Shown: piece by piece, positions 16,466 to 25,253 of the stretch
Layout of the letters: every line of letters starts with the position of its first letter
Position numbering within the stretch: the first letter of the stretch is position 1
DNA from: Myxococcota bacterium
Lineage (GTDB): Bacteria > Myxococcota_A > UBA9160 > SMWR01
Direction: 5' to 3'
Assembly (NCBI GenBank): GCA_039030075.1
Contig: JBCCEW010000033.1
Span: 1-55,468 of the forward strand
Length of the DNA stretch: 55,468 bases
Position numbers and translations under genes: made by a program
The notes under the pieces: generated by a model
The model's database searches: none
What the model was told of the DNA's origin: nothing
Seen by the model: only the letters and a program-made list of their open reading frames with translations

Positions 16466-17695
16466 ATGTCGCTCTGGACCCCCCCGCCGCGGCCGCGCTG
16501 GGTCGAGCGCCTGAACGCCCATGGGGATGCCGTGGGAGGAGCGCACCACCTCGTCTCCCTCGATCCCGACGTGCTGATCGCGACCGCTCGTGCGTCGTGT
16601 GGCCTCGAGGACTTCGGGGGCGACGAATGGGAAGCGCCGTACCGGCTCTTCGTCGAGTCCCTCGAGAACGAAGCGGCCCTGCACCTCACCGGGCGCCTCA
16701 TCACCCGCAGCGAGATCCTGCGCACCTTGCGCAATCGACTGCAGCTGGCCGACCTCTGGAAACGCCGACCCGAGATCCTCGAGGCCCCGCTGCTGCCGCC
16801 GGCGTTCATCGTGGGAGCCCCGCGCTCGGGCACCTCGATCCTGCTCGAGTTGCTGGCGCTCGACCCGGCGACGCGGTCGCCCGCGCTCTGGGAGATGCAC
16901 CACCCGGTCGAGGCGTTGGAAGGCGACGCACTGCGGCCGATCGGCGACCAGCTCACCCAGTTCTGGCACGACGTGCAGCCCGAGTACGAGACGATGCACG
17001 CGAACTCGGGCGACCTTCCGAACGAGTGCCTCTACATCTCGGTGCACGCGTTCCTTTCGGATCACTGGGGCGGCAACCACCACGTGCCCAGCTACTCCGA
17101 GTTCCTGGCGAGAGCCGACCAGCGCCCCGCCTACCGCTATCACGCGCGGTTCCTGCGGACCCTGCAGCAACGCCAGGGCGGCGAACGCTGGCTGCTGAAG
17201 GCGCCGAGTCATCTCTTCCAGCTCCGCGCGCTCTTCGACGTCTACCCCGAGGCGCGGATCCTGAGAACCCACCGCGACCCGCTGAAGACGATTCCCTCGA
17301 CGCTCAGCCTGATGGCCACCCTGCTCTGGATGCGCGGCGACATCGCGGACCCGGTCGGAACCGCCGAGCTCACCACCGCGGGCTACGCGGCGGTCTTCGC
17401 CCAGGAGATCGCACGCCGCGCCGACGGCCGGCTTCCCGACGACCAGTTCATCGACGTCCAGTACGCCCAGCTGCTCGACGACCCGGTCGGCGCGATCGAG
17501 GCGGTCTACGCGCAAGCCGAGTGGCGCTTCCCGTCCGGCCTCGCCGACGACATCCGCGGCTACCTCGACGCGCGCCCGCGCGGTGCCCATGGCGCGCACC
17601 GCTACTCGCTGGAAGGAATGGGCCTCGACCCCGAGAAAGAGCGCGCCCGCTTCGCCGACTACTGCGCCCACTACGGCGTCGCCGAAGAAGCCTGA
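16466..17695 (+). CDS. Sulfotransferase family protein
   Basis: 409 aa, ATG at 16466. The 5'-phosphosulfate loop GAPRSGTSILLELLAL and the 3'-phosphate motif RTHRDPLKTIPSTLSL mark it as a PAPS-dependent sulfotransferase of the Sulfotransfer_3 type. WLLKAPSHLFQLRALFDVYPEARIL between them is characteristic. It would transfer sulfate from PAPS to a hydroxyl of a lipid, sterol or polyketide-like acceptor. Many bacterial homologues of this long (about 400 aa) type lack an assigned substrate. It sits between the DUF1214 and acyl-CoA ligase genes, suggesting joint modification of an acyl-CoA-derived compound. Confidence 0.82.
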   Translation: MSLWTPPPRPRWVERLNAHGDAVGGAHHLVSLDPDVLIATARASCGLEDFGGDEWEAPYRLFVESLENEAALHLTGRLITRSEILRTLRNRLQLADLWKRRPEILEAPLLPPAFIVGAPRSGTSILLELLALDPATRSPALWEMHHPVEALEGDALRPIGDQLTQFWHDVQPEYETMHANSGDLPNECLYISVHAFLSDHWGGNHHVPSYSEFLARADQRPAYRYHARFLRTLQQRQGGERWLLKAPSHLFQLRALFDVYPEARILRTHRDPLKTIPSTLSLMATLLWMRGDIADPVGTAELTTAGYAAVFAQEIARRADGRLPDDQFIDVQYAQLLDDPVGAIEAVYAQAEWRFPSGLADDIRGYLDARPRGAHGAHRYSLEGMGLDPEKERARFADYCAHYGVAEEA

Positions 17696-17714
17696 TCGGC
17701 TCGAGCGAAACCGA

Positions 17715-19199
17715 ATGGCCGCGTCCGACAGCTACGACCCCACGGCCGCGGGCGCAGGTACCCTCCCCGCGCGCTGGGCGCGTCACTTTCGGACGCAGCC
17801 CGACGCCCCGTGCGCCTCGCTGTACGGCGGAGGCGCGCTCCGCTACGGCGATCTCGAAGCCGCCAGCGCCCGGGCCGCGGGCCGACTGGCGCGGGCCGGG
17901 CTCCGGTCCGGGGATCGCCTGCTGATCTCCGCCGAAGCGAGCCTCGACCTGGTCGTGGCCCACGTCGCCGCGCTGCGCTCGGGTCTCACGGTGGTGCCCG
18001 CGAACACCGCCTACGGCCCGGACGAACTCGCCCACTTGATCCGCGACGCCCGCCCGAAGGTCGCGCTCTTCGACGCGGGGGAGCGCGCCGACTGGGCACG
18101 CGCGGCGGATCCCGCGATCGAGGTCTGGACGCCGGCGCTGGCGCTGCCCGACGGCGACACGCCCGCACTCGACGCCGTCGATCCCGCGGCAGCGGGTCTG
18201 ATCGGATACACCTCGGGCACCACCGGCCGCCCGAAGGGCGCCGTGCTCTCCCACGCCAACCTGCTCGCCGGGCTCGAAGCGCTGCGCGTCGCCTGGGGCT
18301 GGACCCGGTCCGACCACCTGCTCCTCTGCCTGCCACTCTTCCACATGCACGGCCTGGGCGTGGGGCTCTACGGCACCCTCCACGCCGGCGCGGCGCTCAC
18401 ATCGTTGCCGCGCTTCGACCCGGACACCGTGCTCGCGATCGCGAAGGACGGCGACGCGACCCTGTTCTTCGGCGTACCGACGCTCTATCACCGGCTAGTG
18501 TCGCACCCGGAGGTAGCGGCTCTCGGTCGGCTGCGGCTCTGCGTGTCGGGGTCGGCGCCCCTGGCCGCCGAGCTCCACGACCGCTTTGCGGCCGCGACGG
18601 GCCAGCGGATCCTCGAGCGTTACGGCATGAGCGAGACGCTGATGCTCGCCTCGAACCCCCTGGACGGCGAGCGGCGCCCCGGCAGCGTCGGGTTTCCCCT
18701 GCCCGGGGTCTCCCTGCGGCTTTCCGAGGGCGCAGCGGTCGAGGTGCGCGGACCGAGCGTGTTCGCCGGCTACTGGGAACGCCCCGAGGCCAACGCGGAC
18801 GCATTTACCGGCGACGGCTGGTTTCGTACCGGGGATCTCGGGCGCTTCGACCCGGAGGGCTACCTCGTCCTCGATGGGCGGGCGAAGGAACTCATCATCA
18901 GCGGTGGCTACAACGTCTATCCTCGCGAGGTGGAGGAAGCGTTGCGCACCCACCCGGAAGTCGATGACGCAGCGGTCGTGGGCACCGCGTCCCCCGAGTG
19001 GGGAGAGGAAGTCACCGCCTACATCGTGTCCGCGTCTCCGCCGAGTCTGAAAGCACTGCGCGCGCACGTCGCCCCACTGCTCGCGGGCTACAAGCAACCG
19101 CGTCGGGTGCATGTGGTGGCGGCCCTCCCCCGCAACGCGCTCGGCAAGCTCCAGAAGCACCGGCTGCGGGACGGCCAGGTGATCCCCGAGGCGCCGTGA
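17715..19199 (+). CDS. matB: Acyl-CoA synthetase, malonyl-CoA synthetase (MatB)-like
   Basis: 494 aa from ATG at 17715; the longer frame from 17583 overlaps the sulfotransferase gene and is not conserved-looking. This is an ANL-superfamily adenylating enzyme: P-loop YTSGTTGRPKGAVLSH, RYGMSETLMLASNPLDG, GWFRTGDLGRF and the C-terminal GKLQKHRLR lysine motif. SNPLDGERRPGSVGFPLPGVSLR closely resembles MatB-type malonyl/methylmalonyl-CoA synthetases, which convert the free diacid, ATP and CoA into the thioester. It would supply malonyl-CoA or a similar short acyl-CoA. The TGA overlaps the GTG of the regulator gene (GTGA). Confidence 0.82.
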   Translation: MAASDSYDPTAAGAGTLPARWARHFRTQPDAPCASLYGGGALRYGDLEAASARAAGRLARAGLRSGDRLLISAEASLDLVVAHVAALRSGLTVVPANTAYGPDELAHLIRDARPKVALFDAGERADWARAADPAIEVWTPALALPDGDTPALDAVDPAAAGLIGYTSGTTGRPKGAVLSHANLLAGLEALRVAWGWTRSDHLLLCLPLFHMHGLGVGLYGTLHAGAALTSLPRFDPDTVLAIAKDGDATLFFGVPTLYHRLVSHPEVAALGRLRLCVSGSAPLAAELHDRFAAATGQRILERYGMSETLMLASNPLDGERRPGSVGFPLPGVSLRLSEGAAVEVRGPSVFAGYWERPEANADAFTGDGWFRTGDLGRFDPEGYLVLDGRAKELIISGGYNVYPREVEEALRTHPEVDDAAVVGTASPEWGEEVTAYIVSASPPSLKALRAHVAPLLAGYKQPRRVHVVAALPRNALGKLQKHRLRDGQVIPEAP

Positions 19200-22100
19200 T
19201 CCGGCGCTTTGCCGACGTCGAGCTCGATGCCGCGCTCTACCAGGTGCGCCGCCGCGGTCGCCCCGTGCGCATCGAGCCGAAGGTCTTCGACGTCCTCGCC
19301 TATCTCATCGAGCACTGCGACCGGGTCGTCTCGAAACAGGAGCTCCTCGACACGCTCTGGCCCGGCGAAGCCGTCAGCGACTCGGTGCTTCCGCGCTGCA
19401 TCGCCGCCGCGCGCCGCGCCGTAGGAGACACCCGGGGGCGACAGGCCCTGATCGCCACGGTGCACGGACGGGGCTATCGCTTCGTGGGCGAACTCGAACC
19501 CGCCTCAGAGCCGACGGCGCCCACGTCGCGCAGCGACGCCGCGTCGGCAACCGAAGCGGCCGTCGGCGACACCCGCGCCGACTTCGTCGGGCGCGGGAGC
19601 GTGCTGAAGCGGATCGACGAAGCGCTCCAGGACGCGCGTGGGGGAGCGACCCGCACCGTGTTCCTGGTGGGTGAACCGGGGATCGGGAAGACCCGCACCT
19701 GCGAAGAGGTCGCGCGGCGGGCCGCGGCGGCGGGTATGGGCGTGCTGCACGGTCGCTGCTTCGAAGGGGAAGGCGCTCCCGCCTACTGGCCCTGGGTTCA
19801 GGTCCTGCGCGGCTGGACCCAGCAGGGCGGCAGCGAAGCGCTGCCCACCGCTCTGCGAGACGCCGCCGCGGAGGCCGCCGCGTTCTGTCCGGACGTGGCC
19901 GCGCGCTTCCCCGACCTCCCCACCGTGGCGCCGGGGTCCGACGAACAGACGCGCTTCCGCCTCTTCGACAGCGTCACACGACTTCTCGCCTTCGCGGCTT
20001 CCCAGCAACCGCTGCTCGTGCTGGTCGACGACCTCCACTGGGCCGACCGCGACTCGCTGCGGCTGCTGCGCTTCCTGGCGCGCTCTCCGGATGCGGGTTC
20101 CATGCTGCTGCTCGCCACCTACCGCGACGTCGAGGTGCGTCGGCAGCACCCCCTCTCGACCGTGCTCGGCGAGATGGCGCGGGAGACCCGCTGCGATCGG
20201 ATCGAGCTGGCGGGGCTCAGTGCGGCGGAGGTCGAAGCGTTGCTCGAGGCGCACTCCTCGGAAGACGTGTCGGCGGGCTGGGTCGAGGCGGTTCACGGGC
20301 TCACGAATGGCAACCCGTTCTTCGTGCAGGAGATGGCCCGGCTGCTCGAGGATCGCGGAGAGTTCGAGCGCGTCGAGGTGCCGGCCTCGCTCGAGCTGCC
20401 CCAGGGCGTCCGGGACGCGATCGGACGTCGACTCTCGCTCGTGTCCGAGGAGTGCAACCGCGCGCTCCAGGCGGCTGCCGTGCTCGGACGCGGCTTCGAG
20501 ACGGCGCTGCTGGCGGAGGTCACCGAGGTTCCGAACGAGGAACTGCTGGAACTGCTGGGCGAGGCGTTGGCCGCCCAGCTGCTCGTGGAAGCGGGCATCG
20601 CCGGTTATGAGTTCGCGCACGCGCTGACCCGGCAGGTCCTGCACGAAGAGCTCTCGGTTCCCCAGCGCGTCCGTCTCCACGCGCGGGCCGGCGACGCACT
20701 CGCGCGCAAGCGCAGCCAGGGCCGGGACGACCTGGCGGCCGAAGTCGCGCATCACCACTACATGTCCGCCTCCGGTGGCGGCGAAGAGCGCGCGATCGCG
20801 AGCTGCATCGAAGCCGCCCGACAGGCCGAGCGCGTCCGCGCACACGACGAAGCCGCAGGGTTCTGGGAACGTGCCCTCGAGGTCTTCGATCTCGCGGGTC
20901 TCGGGGATCCGGCGCGACGCGTCGAGCTGCTGCTCGCCCTCGGTGACGCCCAGGCCGCCGCGGGGCTGCGCGAGCCGAGTCGTGCGCGCTTCCTCGAGGC
21001 GGCGCGCGGCGCCGAGAGCCTCGGTCGGAGCGACCTGATCGCGGAAGCCGCGGTCGGCGCGCGCGGCTTCGGAGAATCGGGCTCGCCGCCCCACCCCGGG
21101 GCGCTGGCGCTCCTCGAATCGGTGGAAGCGACCGGGGAGCGCACGCCTCCCGCATTGCGCGCGCGCGTCCTGGCGCGACTCACCGGTTCCGCTCCCCACT
21201 CCGACACGATGGCCCGGCGCGACGCCCTCGCCGCGGAAGCCTGGTCGCTCGCCCAGCAGACGGGCGACCCCACGGCCCTCGCCGACGCGTTGGCAGCGCG
21301 CTTCTGGGCCTCCCTTGGACCCGACCGGATCCCCGAGCGCGCGAAGGTGGCCGAAGAGGCGCTGACGCTGGGACGCCAGGGCGACCTCCGCTTCGAAACG
21401 CTCGGCTACGACGCACGCTACGGCTACCACGCGATCCTCGGCGACGGCGACGGAGCGGACCGCGACGCCAAGGGCTACCTCGCTACGGCGGAGCAGCTGC
21501 GGATGCCGATCTTCCGCTTCCTCGCCCGACTCATGCGCGGCGGACACGAGATGAGTCTCGGACACTTCGGTGCGGCCGAGCGCGACTTCGAGGAGGCCCG
21601 CCAGATCGGTCGCGGCACGGTCGGATTCTCCGAGCCGCTGTACATCGGCCAGCGCATCTGGTTGGCCGGGATGCGCGGGGAGTCCTTTGCCGACGCGGGC
21701 ACCCTCGATGGCTTCGCGAGCCTGCGCGAGGCCGGCTTCCTCGGCATCGGCTCGCTGATCCGCACCGCCACCTCGATGGAACACATCGACCGGGGCGACG
21801 CGGCTCCCGGGCAAGACGTGATGCGCGACATCCGCGACACGGGTCTCGCTTCCCTCGAGCCCGACGAGCACTGGCTGACCCACGTGCAGGTGCTGGTGGC
21901 ACTCGCGTGCCGCCTGGGCGATCGCGAGGCCGGCACCCGGATCGGCGAGGCGCTGCTCCCGAAGCGCGGCCTCGTGGTGATGCACGATCTCGTGCGCGTG
22001 AGCATCGGGACCGTCGAAACCCTGCTCGCGATGCTGGCGATCCTCGACCGACGACCGGACGAGGCACGCACCCATCTCGCCGCGGGGATGGCCCTCGAGC

Positions 22101-22285
22101 GGCGCGCCGGCCTGATGCCCGCGACCCTCGAGTCCGAGGCCCTGGGAGCCTCCCTCGACGCAGCGGCCGGGGACACCGCGGCGGCGCAGGCCGCCTGCGA
22201 GCGCCTGTCGGCGCGCGCCCGTGAGATCGGCACGGCCCGCCGCTACGACGCACCGCGGCCGTGGGTGCTCGAGGCGCTCGGGTAG
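19196..22285 (+). CDS. OmpR-type winged-helix / AAA ATPase transcriptional regulator
   Basis: 1029 aa from GTG at 19196, overlapping the ligase stop by 4 nt. Residues 1-100 form a CadC/OmpR-type winged helix (RIEPKVFDVLAYLIEH, SKQELLDTLWPGEAVSDSVLPRCI, IATVHGRGYRFVGEL). Residues ~128-400 are an AAA ATPase with Walker A GEPGIGKT (159-166) and Walker B LLVLVDDLHWADRD. The C-terminal ~600 residues are helical TPR-like repeats, as in large LuxR/SARP/MalT-style regulators. It has no membrane segment, so it is a cytoplasmic sensor-regulator. Coupling to matB suggests it controls this operon or responds to its product. Confidence 0.82.
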   Translation: MIRRFADVELDAALYQVRRRGRPVRIEPKVFDVLAYLIEHCDRVVSKQELLDTLWPGEAVSDSVLPRCIAAARRAVGDTRGRQALIATVHGRGYRFVGELEPASEPTAPTSRSDAASATEAAVGDTRADFVGRGSVLKRIDEALQDARGGATRTVFLVGEPGIGKTRTCEEVARRAAAAGMGVLHGRCFEGEGAPAYWPWVQVLRGWTQQGGSEALPTALRDAAAEAAAFCPDVAARFPDLPTVAPGSDEQTRFRLFDSVTRLLAFAASQQPLLVLVDDLHWADRDSLRLLRFLARSPDAGSMLLLATYRDVEVRRQHPLSTVLGEMARETRCDRIELAGLSAAEVEALLEAHSSEDVSAGWVEAVHGLTNGNPFFVQEMARLLEDRGEFERVEVPASLELPQGVRDAIGRRLSLVSEECNRALQAAAVLGRGFETALLAEVTEVPNEELLELLGEALAAQLLVEAGIAGYEFAHALTRQVLHEELSVPQRVRLHARAGDALARKRSQGRDDLAAEVAHHHYMSASGGGEERAIASCIEAARQAERVRAHDEAAGFWERALEVFDLAGLGDPARRVELLLALGDAQAAAGLREPSRARFLEAARGAESLGRSDLIAEAAVGARGFGESGSPPHPGALALLESVEATGERTPPALRARVLARLTGSAPHSDTMARRDALAAEAWSLAQQTGDPTALADALAARFWASLGPDRIPERAKVAEEALTLGRQGDLRFETLGYDARYGYHAILGDGDGADRDAKGYLATAEQLRMPIFRFLARLMRGGHEMSLGHFGAAERDFEEARQIGRGTVGFSEPLYIGQRIWLAGMRGESFADAGTLDGFASLREAGFLGIGSLIRTATSMEHIDRGDAAPGQDVMRDIRDTGLASLEPDEHWLTHVQVLVALACRLGDREAGTRIGEALLPKRGLVVMHDLVRVSIGTVETLLAMLAILDRRPDEARTHLAAGMALERRAGLMPATLESEALGASLDAAAGDTAAAQAACERLSARAREIGTARRYDAPRPWVLEALG

Positions 22286-22319
22286 CGCGTCGTCCGCGCT
22301 TTTCGCTCCTGAAATCAGG

Positions 22320-22361
22320 GGCTTCCGCACCACCCGAAGCCTCAGAAAACCATCAGGCTTC
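22320..22361 (+). other. Leader with alternative hairpins upstream of coq4
   Basis: GAAGCCT (22336-22342) can pair either with GGCTTC upstream (22320-22325) or with AGGCTTC downstream (22355-22361), giving two mutually exclusive hairpins. An additional short repeat CCTGA/TCAGG is at 22308-22319. It may be chance in a 153-bp gap, or a terminator/antiterminator pair. No T tract follows. Confidence 0.25.
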
Positions 22362-22402
22362 CGTTGGGACTCACCTTCGCGTCGGGCCGAGACTCCGGTT
22401 CG

Positions 22403-22421
22403 CGCGTGCATGGAGCACGCG
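22403..22421. promoter_or_regulatory. Inverted repeat just upstream of coq4 ribosome site
   Basis: CGCGTGC (22403-22409) and GCACGCG (22415-22421) form a perfect 7-bp inverted repeat around ATGGA. It ends 6 nt before the GGAGG at 22428 that serves the ATG at 22439. It could be a repressor operator or an RNA hairpin affecting translation. Confidence 0.4.
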
Positions 22422-22438
22422 AAATTGGAGGAACCCAC

Positions 22439-23269
22439 ATGTCGTCCGTCCAGCCGACCCTTTCTCTGACGCCCGCCGCCGCAGCGCCTCCGGTGGCGTC
22501 CGACGCCCCCCTCGAGGTCGGGCCGCCCCTGCCGAACCGCCCCATCGCCTGGCGTGATACGGCCCGGGGCCTCGCGCGGCTGCTCTCGAACCCAGAGCGG
22601 ACCGAGAGCGTCTTCGAGCTGATGCGGGCGATCGGCGGTCGCGGCAGCGAGCCGACCTTCCAGGCCTTCCGTTCGATCGGGGGCAGCGGCAGACTGCTCC
22701 ATCACGCGCCGGACCTGATCGCCGCGCTGGCCGATCGCGACAGCCTCGCGCGCTTGCCCGAGGGCAGCCTCGGCCGCGGCTATCTCGCGTTCGCGGAACG
22801 CAACCACGTGTCGGCCGACGGGTTGATCCAGGCCCGCGACAACACGGGACTGCGGGAGCTCCAGCCTTCCCTCGACCCTGCGCGCGCCTGGTTCTTCGAC
22901 CGCCTGAACCCGATCCACGATCTCTGGCACGTGCTCACCGGCTACGAGACCGACCCCGTCGGCGAAGTCGGACTGCTCGCTTTCACGATCGGACAGGGCT
23001 GCTCGGACCGGACCTTCAAGCTGCTGTTTGCCGTCGCGATTCTGCGGGGTTCCTGGAAGGACCGCTTTGCCTTCCACCGCTTCCTGTGGCGCGCTTGGCG
23101 CAGCGGCCGCCGGGCCCAGCCCCTGCTCGCCCTGCCGTACGAGGAGCTCCTCCGTCGACCGCTCGAGCCGCGGCGCGATCGGCTCGGCATCAAACGACTC
23201 GCGCTCGTGCACCCGCACGGCGTGCCCGCGCCGGTGGTCTCCCCCCAGGCCGCCACGGGTGCCGCATGA
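22439..23269 (+). CDS. coq4: Coq4-family ubiquinone biosynthesis protein
   Basis: 276 aa from ATG at 22439, chosen because GGAGG lies 8 nt upstream. The diagnostic metal-binding motif HDxxHx11E is intact: His160, Asp161, His164 and Glu176 (HDLWHVLTGYETDPVGE). Coq4 proteins act on the quinone head group during ubiquinone synthesis and are implicated in C1 decarboxylation/hydroxylation. The N-terminal ~35 residues are Pro/Ala-rich and variable. The TGA overlaps the ATG of the symporter gene (ATGA), an unusual partner. Presence of Coq4 argues for aerobic respiration. Some bacterial Coq4 homologues serve other pathways, so the precise role is inferred. Confidence 0.82.
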   Translation: MSSVQPTLSLTPAAAAPPVASDAPLEVGPPLPNRPIAWRDTARGLARLLSNPERTESVFELMRAIGGRGSEPTFQAFRSIGGSGRLLHHAPDLIAALADRDSLARLPEGSLGRGYLAFAERNHVSADGLIQARDNTGLRELQPSLDPARAWFFDRLNPIHDLWHVLTGYETDPVGEVGLLAFTIGQGCSDRTFKLLFAVAILRGSWKDRFAFHRFLWRAWRSGRRAQPLLALPYEELLRRPLEPRRDRLGIKRLALVHPHGVPAPVVSPQAATGAA

Positions 23270-24633
23270 GCGCTCCCACCCAGGAGACCCCCCTGCAGAC
23301 ACCGTTGGGTGTCCAGACTCTGGTGCTGTACGCGATGCCTTCGGCCGGGCTCCAGGCCTTGCTCTGGCTCGTGATCTTCTACGCGCTGAAGTACGGCAGC
23401 GACGTCCTCGGCGTCGCCCCGGCGATCGTGGGCGGGGTCTTCGCACTCGGTCGGGTCTGGGACGCCGTGTCGGATCCGATCGTCGGCCACTGGAGCGACC
23501 GCGCGCGCACCCGTTGGGGCCGACGCCGCCCCTGGCTCCTCGCAGGTGCCGTGCCGCTCGCGGTGGGGTTCTGGGCCTTCTGGCTGCCGATCTTTCCCGT
23601 CGGCAGCCTCGGCGCCACGCTGTGGATGGCTGCCGCCCTGCTCCTCTACCACACGGCGTACACGGCCGTGAGTATCCCGCACGCGGCCTGGGGCACCGAG
23701 ATCGCGCCGACGGCACAGGCGCGTACCCGACTCTACGCAGCGCGCGGTGTCGGTGAGCTCGCGGGGATCTTCGTCGCGATCGGAGCGCTGCATCAGATCG
23801 AGAATGCGCCCACCTCGGCGCCGGGCATTGCCGCGGCGCTCGGCGCGCTGGCCGCGACGTGTGCGGGCATCGCGGCCCTTCGTCTCCGCGAACCCGCACA
23901 GCCAGAGGGTGATGGCGGGAGCAGCCCGTGGCAGGCCATGCGCGACGTGCTCGCGAACCCGATCGCGCGTACGGTCCTCGCCGCGGTGTTCCTGGCGGAC
24001 GTCGGAACTGCGGCGATGGGTGCAGTCCTTCCCTTCTTGACCGAGTACGTGATGGACCGCCCGGGCACTTCGGCCCAGTTCCTCGCCGCCTTCGTGCTCC
24101 CGACCTGCGCTTCGATCCCGCTGTGGGTCGCTCTCGCCGGACGCATCGGGGCGTGGCGCACCTGGCAGTTCTCGTGCGCGCTCTCGGCATGCGCGTTCGG
24201 CGGCTACCTGTTCGTCGACGACCAGACCCCGTTGGCATGGCTCTTGGCAATCGGGGGCTGTGTCGGTCTCGGCCAGGCCGCGGCGCGCATCCTGCCCCCC
24301 GCCGTCCTCGGCGATGCCATCGAACGCGACCGGGCGCGTACGGGAGAGAACAAGGAAGGCGCCTATTTCGCTGCGTTCCATCTCGTTCAGAAGATCGGTG
24401 CGGCGGTGGCGGTGGGGATCGCCGGCCTCGTGCTGCAGTGGAGTGGCATCGGTGCGGGCGTCGCGCCGGGCCCGCGCGGCGAACTCGGCATCCGCTTCTT
24501 GATGTGCGTGCTCCCGACCCTCGCGATGGCGCTCTCCGTCGGGCTGTTGGCGTGGCGCCGACCGCGCGGGCAGCGGACGGAGCGGGCCGGCGCGGCCGCG
24601 CCCTCGGAGTCCTGGGCGGGGAGCGAGTGCTGA
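23266..24633 (+). CDS. GPH-family (MFS_2) sugar:cation symporter-like transporter
   Basis: 455 aa, ATG at 23266. Twelve predicted membrane segments. GRVWDAVSDPIVGHWSDRARTRWGRRRPW is the hallmark of the glycoside-pentoside-hexuronide:cation symporter family (MelB type), and the conserved Asp residues in helix II are present. The substrate may be a glycoside, but distant members carry lipids (the Mfsd2 type), and the link to Coq4 fits a lipophilic cargo equally well. It is translationally coupled to coq4. Confidence 0.82.
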   Translation: MSAPTQETPLQTPLGVQTLVLYAMPSAGLQALLWLVIFYALKYGSDVLGVAPAIVGGVFALGRVWDAVSDPIVGHWSDRARTRWGRRRPWLLAGAVPLAVGFWAFWLPIFPVGSLGATLWMAAALLLYHTAYTAVSIPHAAWGTEIAPTAQARTRLYAARGVGELAGIFVAIGALHQIENAPTSAPGIAAALGALAATCAGIAALRLREPAQPEGDGGSSPWQAMRDVLANPIARTVLAAVFLADVGTAAMGAVLPFLTEYVMDRPGTSAQFLAAFVLPTCASIPLWVALAGRIGAWRTWQFSCALSACAFGGYLFVDDQTPLAWLLAIGGCVGLGQAAARILPPAVLGDAIERDRARTGENKEGAYFAAFHLVQKIGAAVAVGIAGLVLQWSGIGAGVAPGPRGELGIRFLMCVLPTLAMALSVGLLAWRRPRGQRTERAGAAAPSESWAGSEC

Positions 24634-24705
24634 CCCGCCTCACCGAGTGCCCCGACCGCGCCCCGTGCCCTCAAGCCGGCGCCAGTCCCCTCCGAAGAAG
24701 CCGGC

Positions 24706-25041
24706 ATGCGGCGTGTGGTTCTCGTGGTAATCGCCGCAGGCGCCCTCCTGGCCTGTGCTCATGCGGAAAGCGATCCGGCACCGTCGGTTTCGCCGGCCGC
24801 TGACTCGGTCCGCCAGCTCCTCGACCAATCCGAGTTCTCTTTCGCGGATCCGGAATTGCTCGTGCGCTACCGGGCTTCGGGCCCTTACTTGCTCGTCGAC
24901 GAGGGGCCGGATCGGATGCGGTTCGAGGCGTCTGCGGGCGCCGGGGCGCCGGCGGCCCTCGTCACCGTGGAGCGTCGGGGCGACCAGCTCTGGGCGTCGT
25001 TCCGGTTCTCCGAGCGCGAGTTCCTGACCCGCCTCCAGTAG
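24706..25041 (+). CDS. Small lipoprotein (111 aa), unknown
   Basis: 111 aa, ATG at 24706. MRRVVLVVIAAGALLACAH is a good lipoprotein signal with lipobox LLAC (Cys17). The mature part is short, with a predicted beta-rich region (LLVRYRASGPYLLVDEGPDRMRFEAS through LWASFRFSEREFL). No family recognised. It starts 72 bp after the symporter gene. Two GC-rich hairpins follow (25051-25072 and 25077-25095); the latter, GGGCC/GGCCC, ends in TTT and may be a weak terminator. Confidence 0.6.
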   Translation: MRRVVLVVIAAGALLACAHAESDPAPSVSPAADSVRQLLDQSEFSFADPELLVRYRASGPYLLVDEGPDRMRFEASAGAGAPAALVTVERRGDQLWASFRFSEREFLTRLQ

Positions 25042-25126
25042 GCCCCCGCCGGCCTCCCGCTCGGGAGGGCCGATCCGGGCCCCGTTCGGCCCTTTCCGCG
25101 TCGTGACGAATCGCGGCCCGAGGGCA

Positions 25127-25155
25127 TTGCACCGTGTGCAGTTGACGAGCAAAAT
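25127..25155 (+). promoter_or_regulatory. Candidate sigma70-type promoter for the repeat/peptidoglycan-binding gene
   Basis: TTGCAC (25127-25132) and CAAAAT (25150-25155) are spaced by exactly 17 nt. Each matches 4 of 6 consensus bases in an otherwise GC-rich region. Transcription would start near 25162, about 90 nt before the ATG at 25254. The -35 overlaps a short repeat TGCAC/GTGCA (25128-25140). Confidence 0.4.
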
Positions 25156-25253
25156 CCCGCCGATGTCCGCGTGGATCCAGGATCCTTGCGGTCGGGGAGT
25201 GCTGCGAGCGCGGCGGGGCGCTCGAAAATCCATATACAGAACGGAGATTTCGG

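Noticed and set aside
14456-22285. Polyketide or nonribosomal peptide gene cluster
   Set aside because: MatB-like and sulfotransferase genes occur in such clusters, but there is no ketosynthase, carrier protein or condensation domain here.
19505-24643. A 1712-codon open frame on the minus strand
   Set aside because: It is antisense to the regulator, coq4 and symporter genes, is Arg/Gly/Ala-rich and shows no domains. Long antisense frames are expected at this GC content.
25234-25239. TATACA as a -10 box
   Set aside because: It lies 14 bp from the ATG, so the transcript would lose the GGAG ribosome site, and no -35 is spaced correctly.
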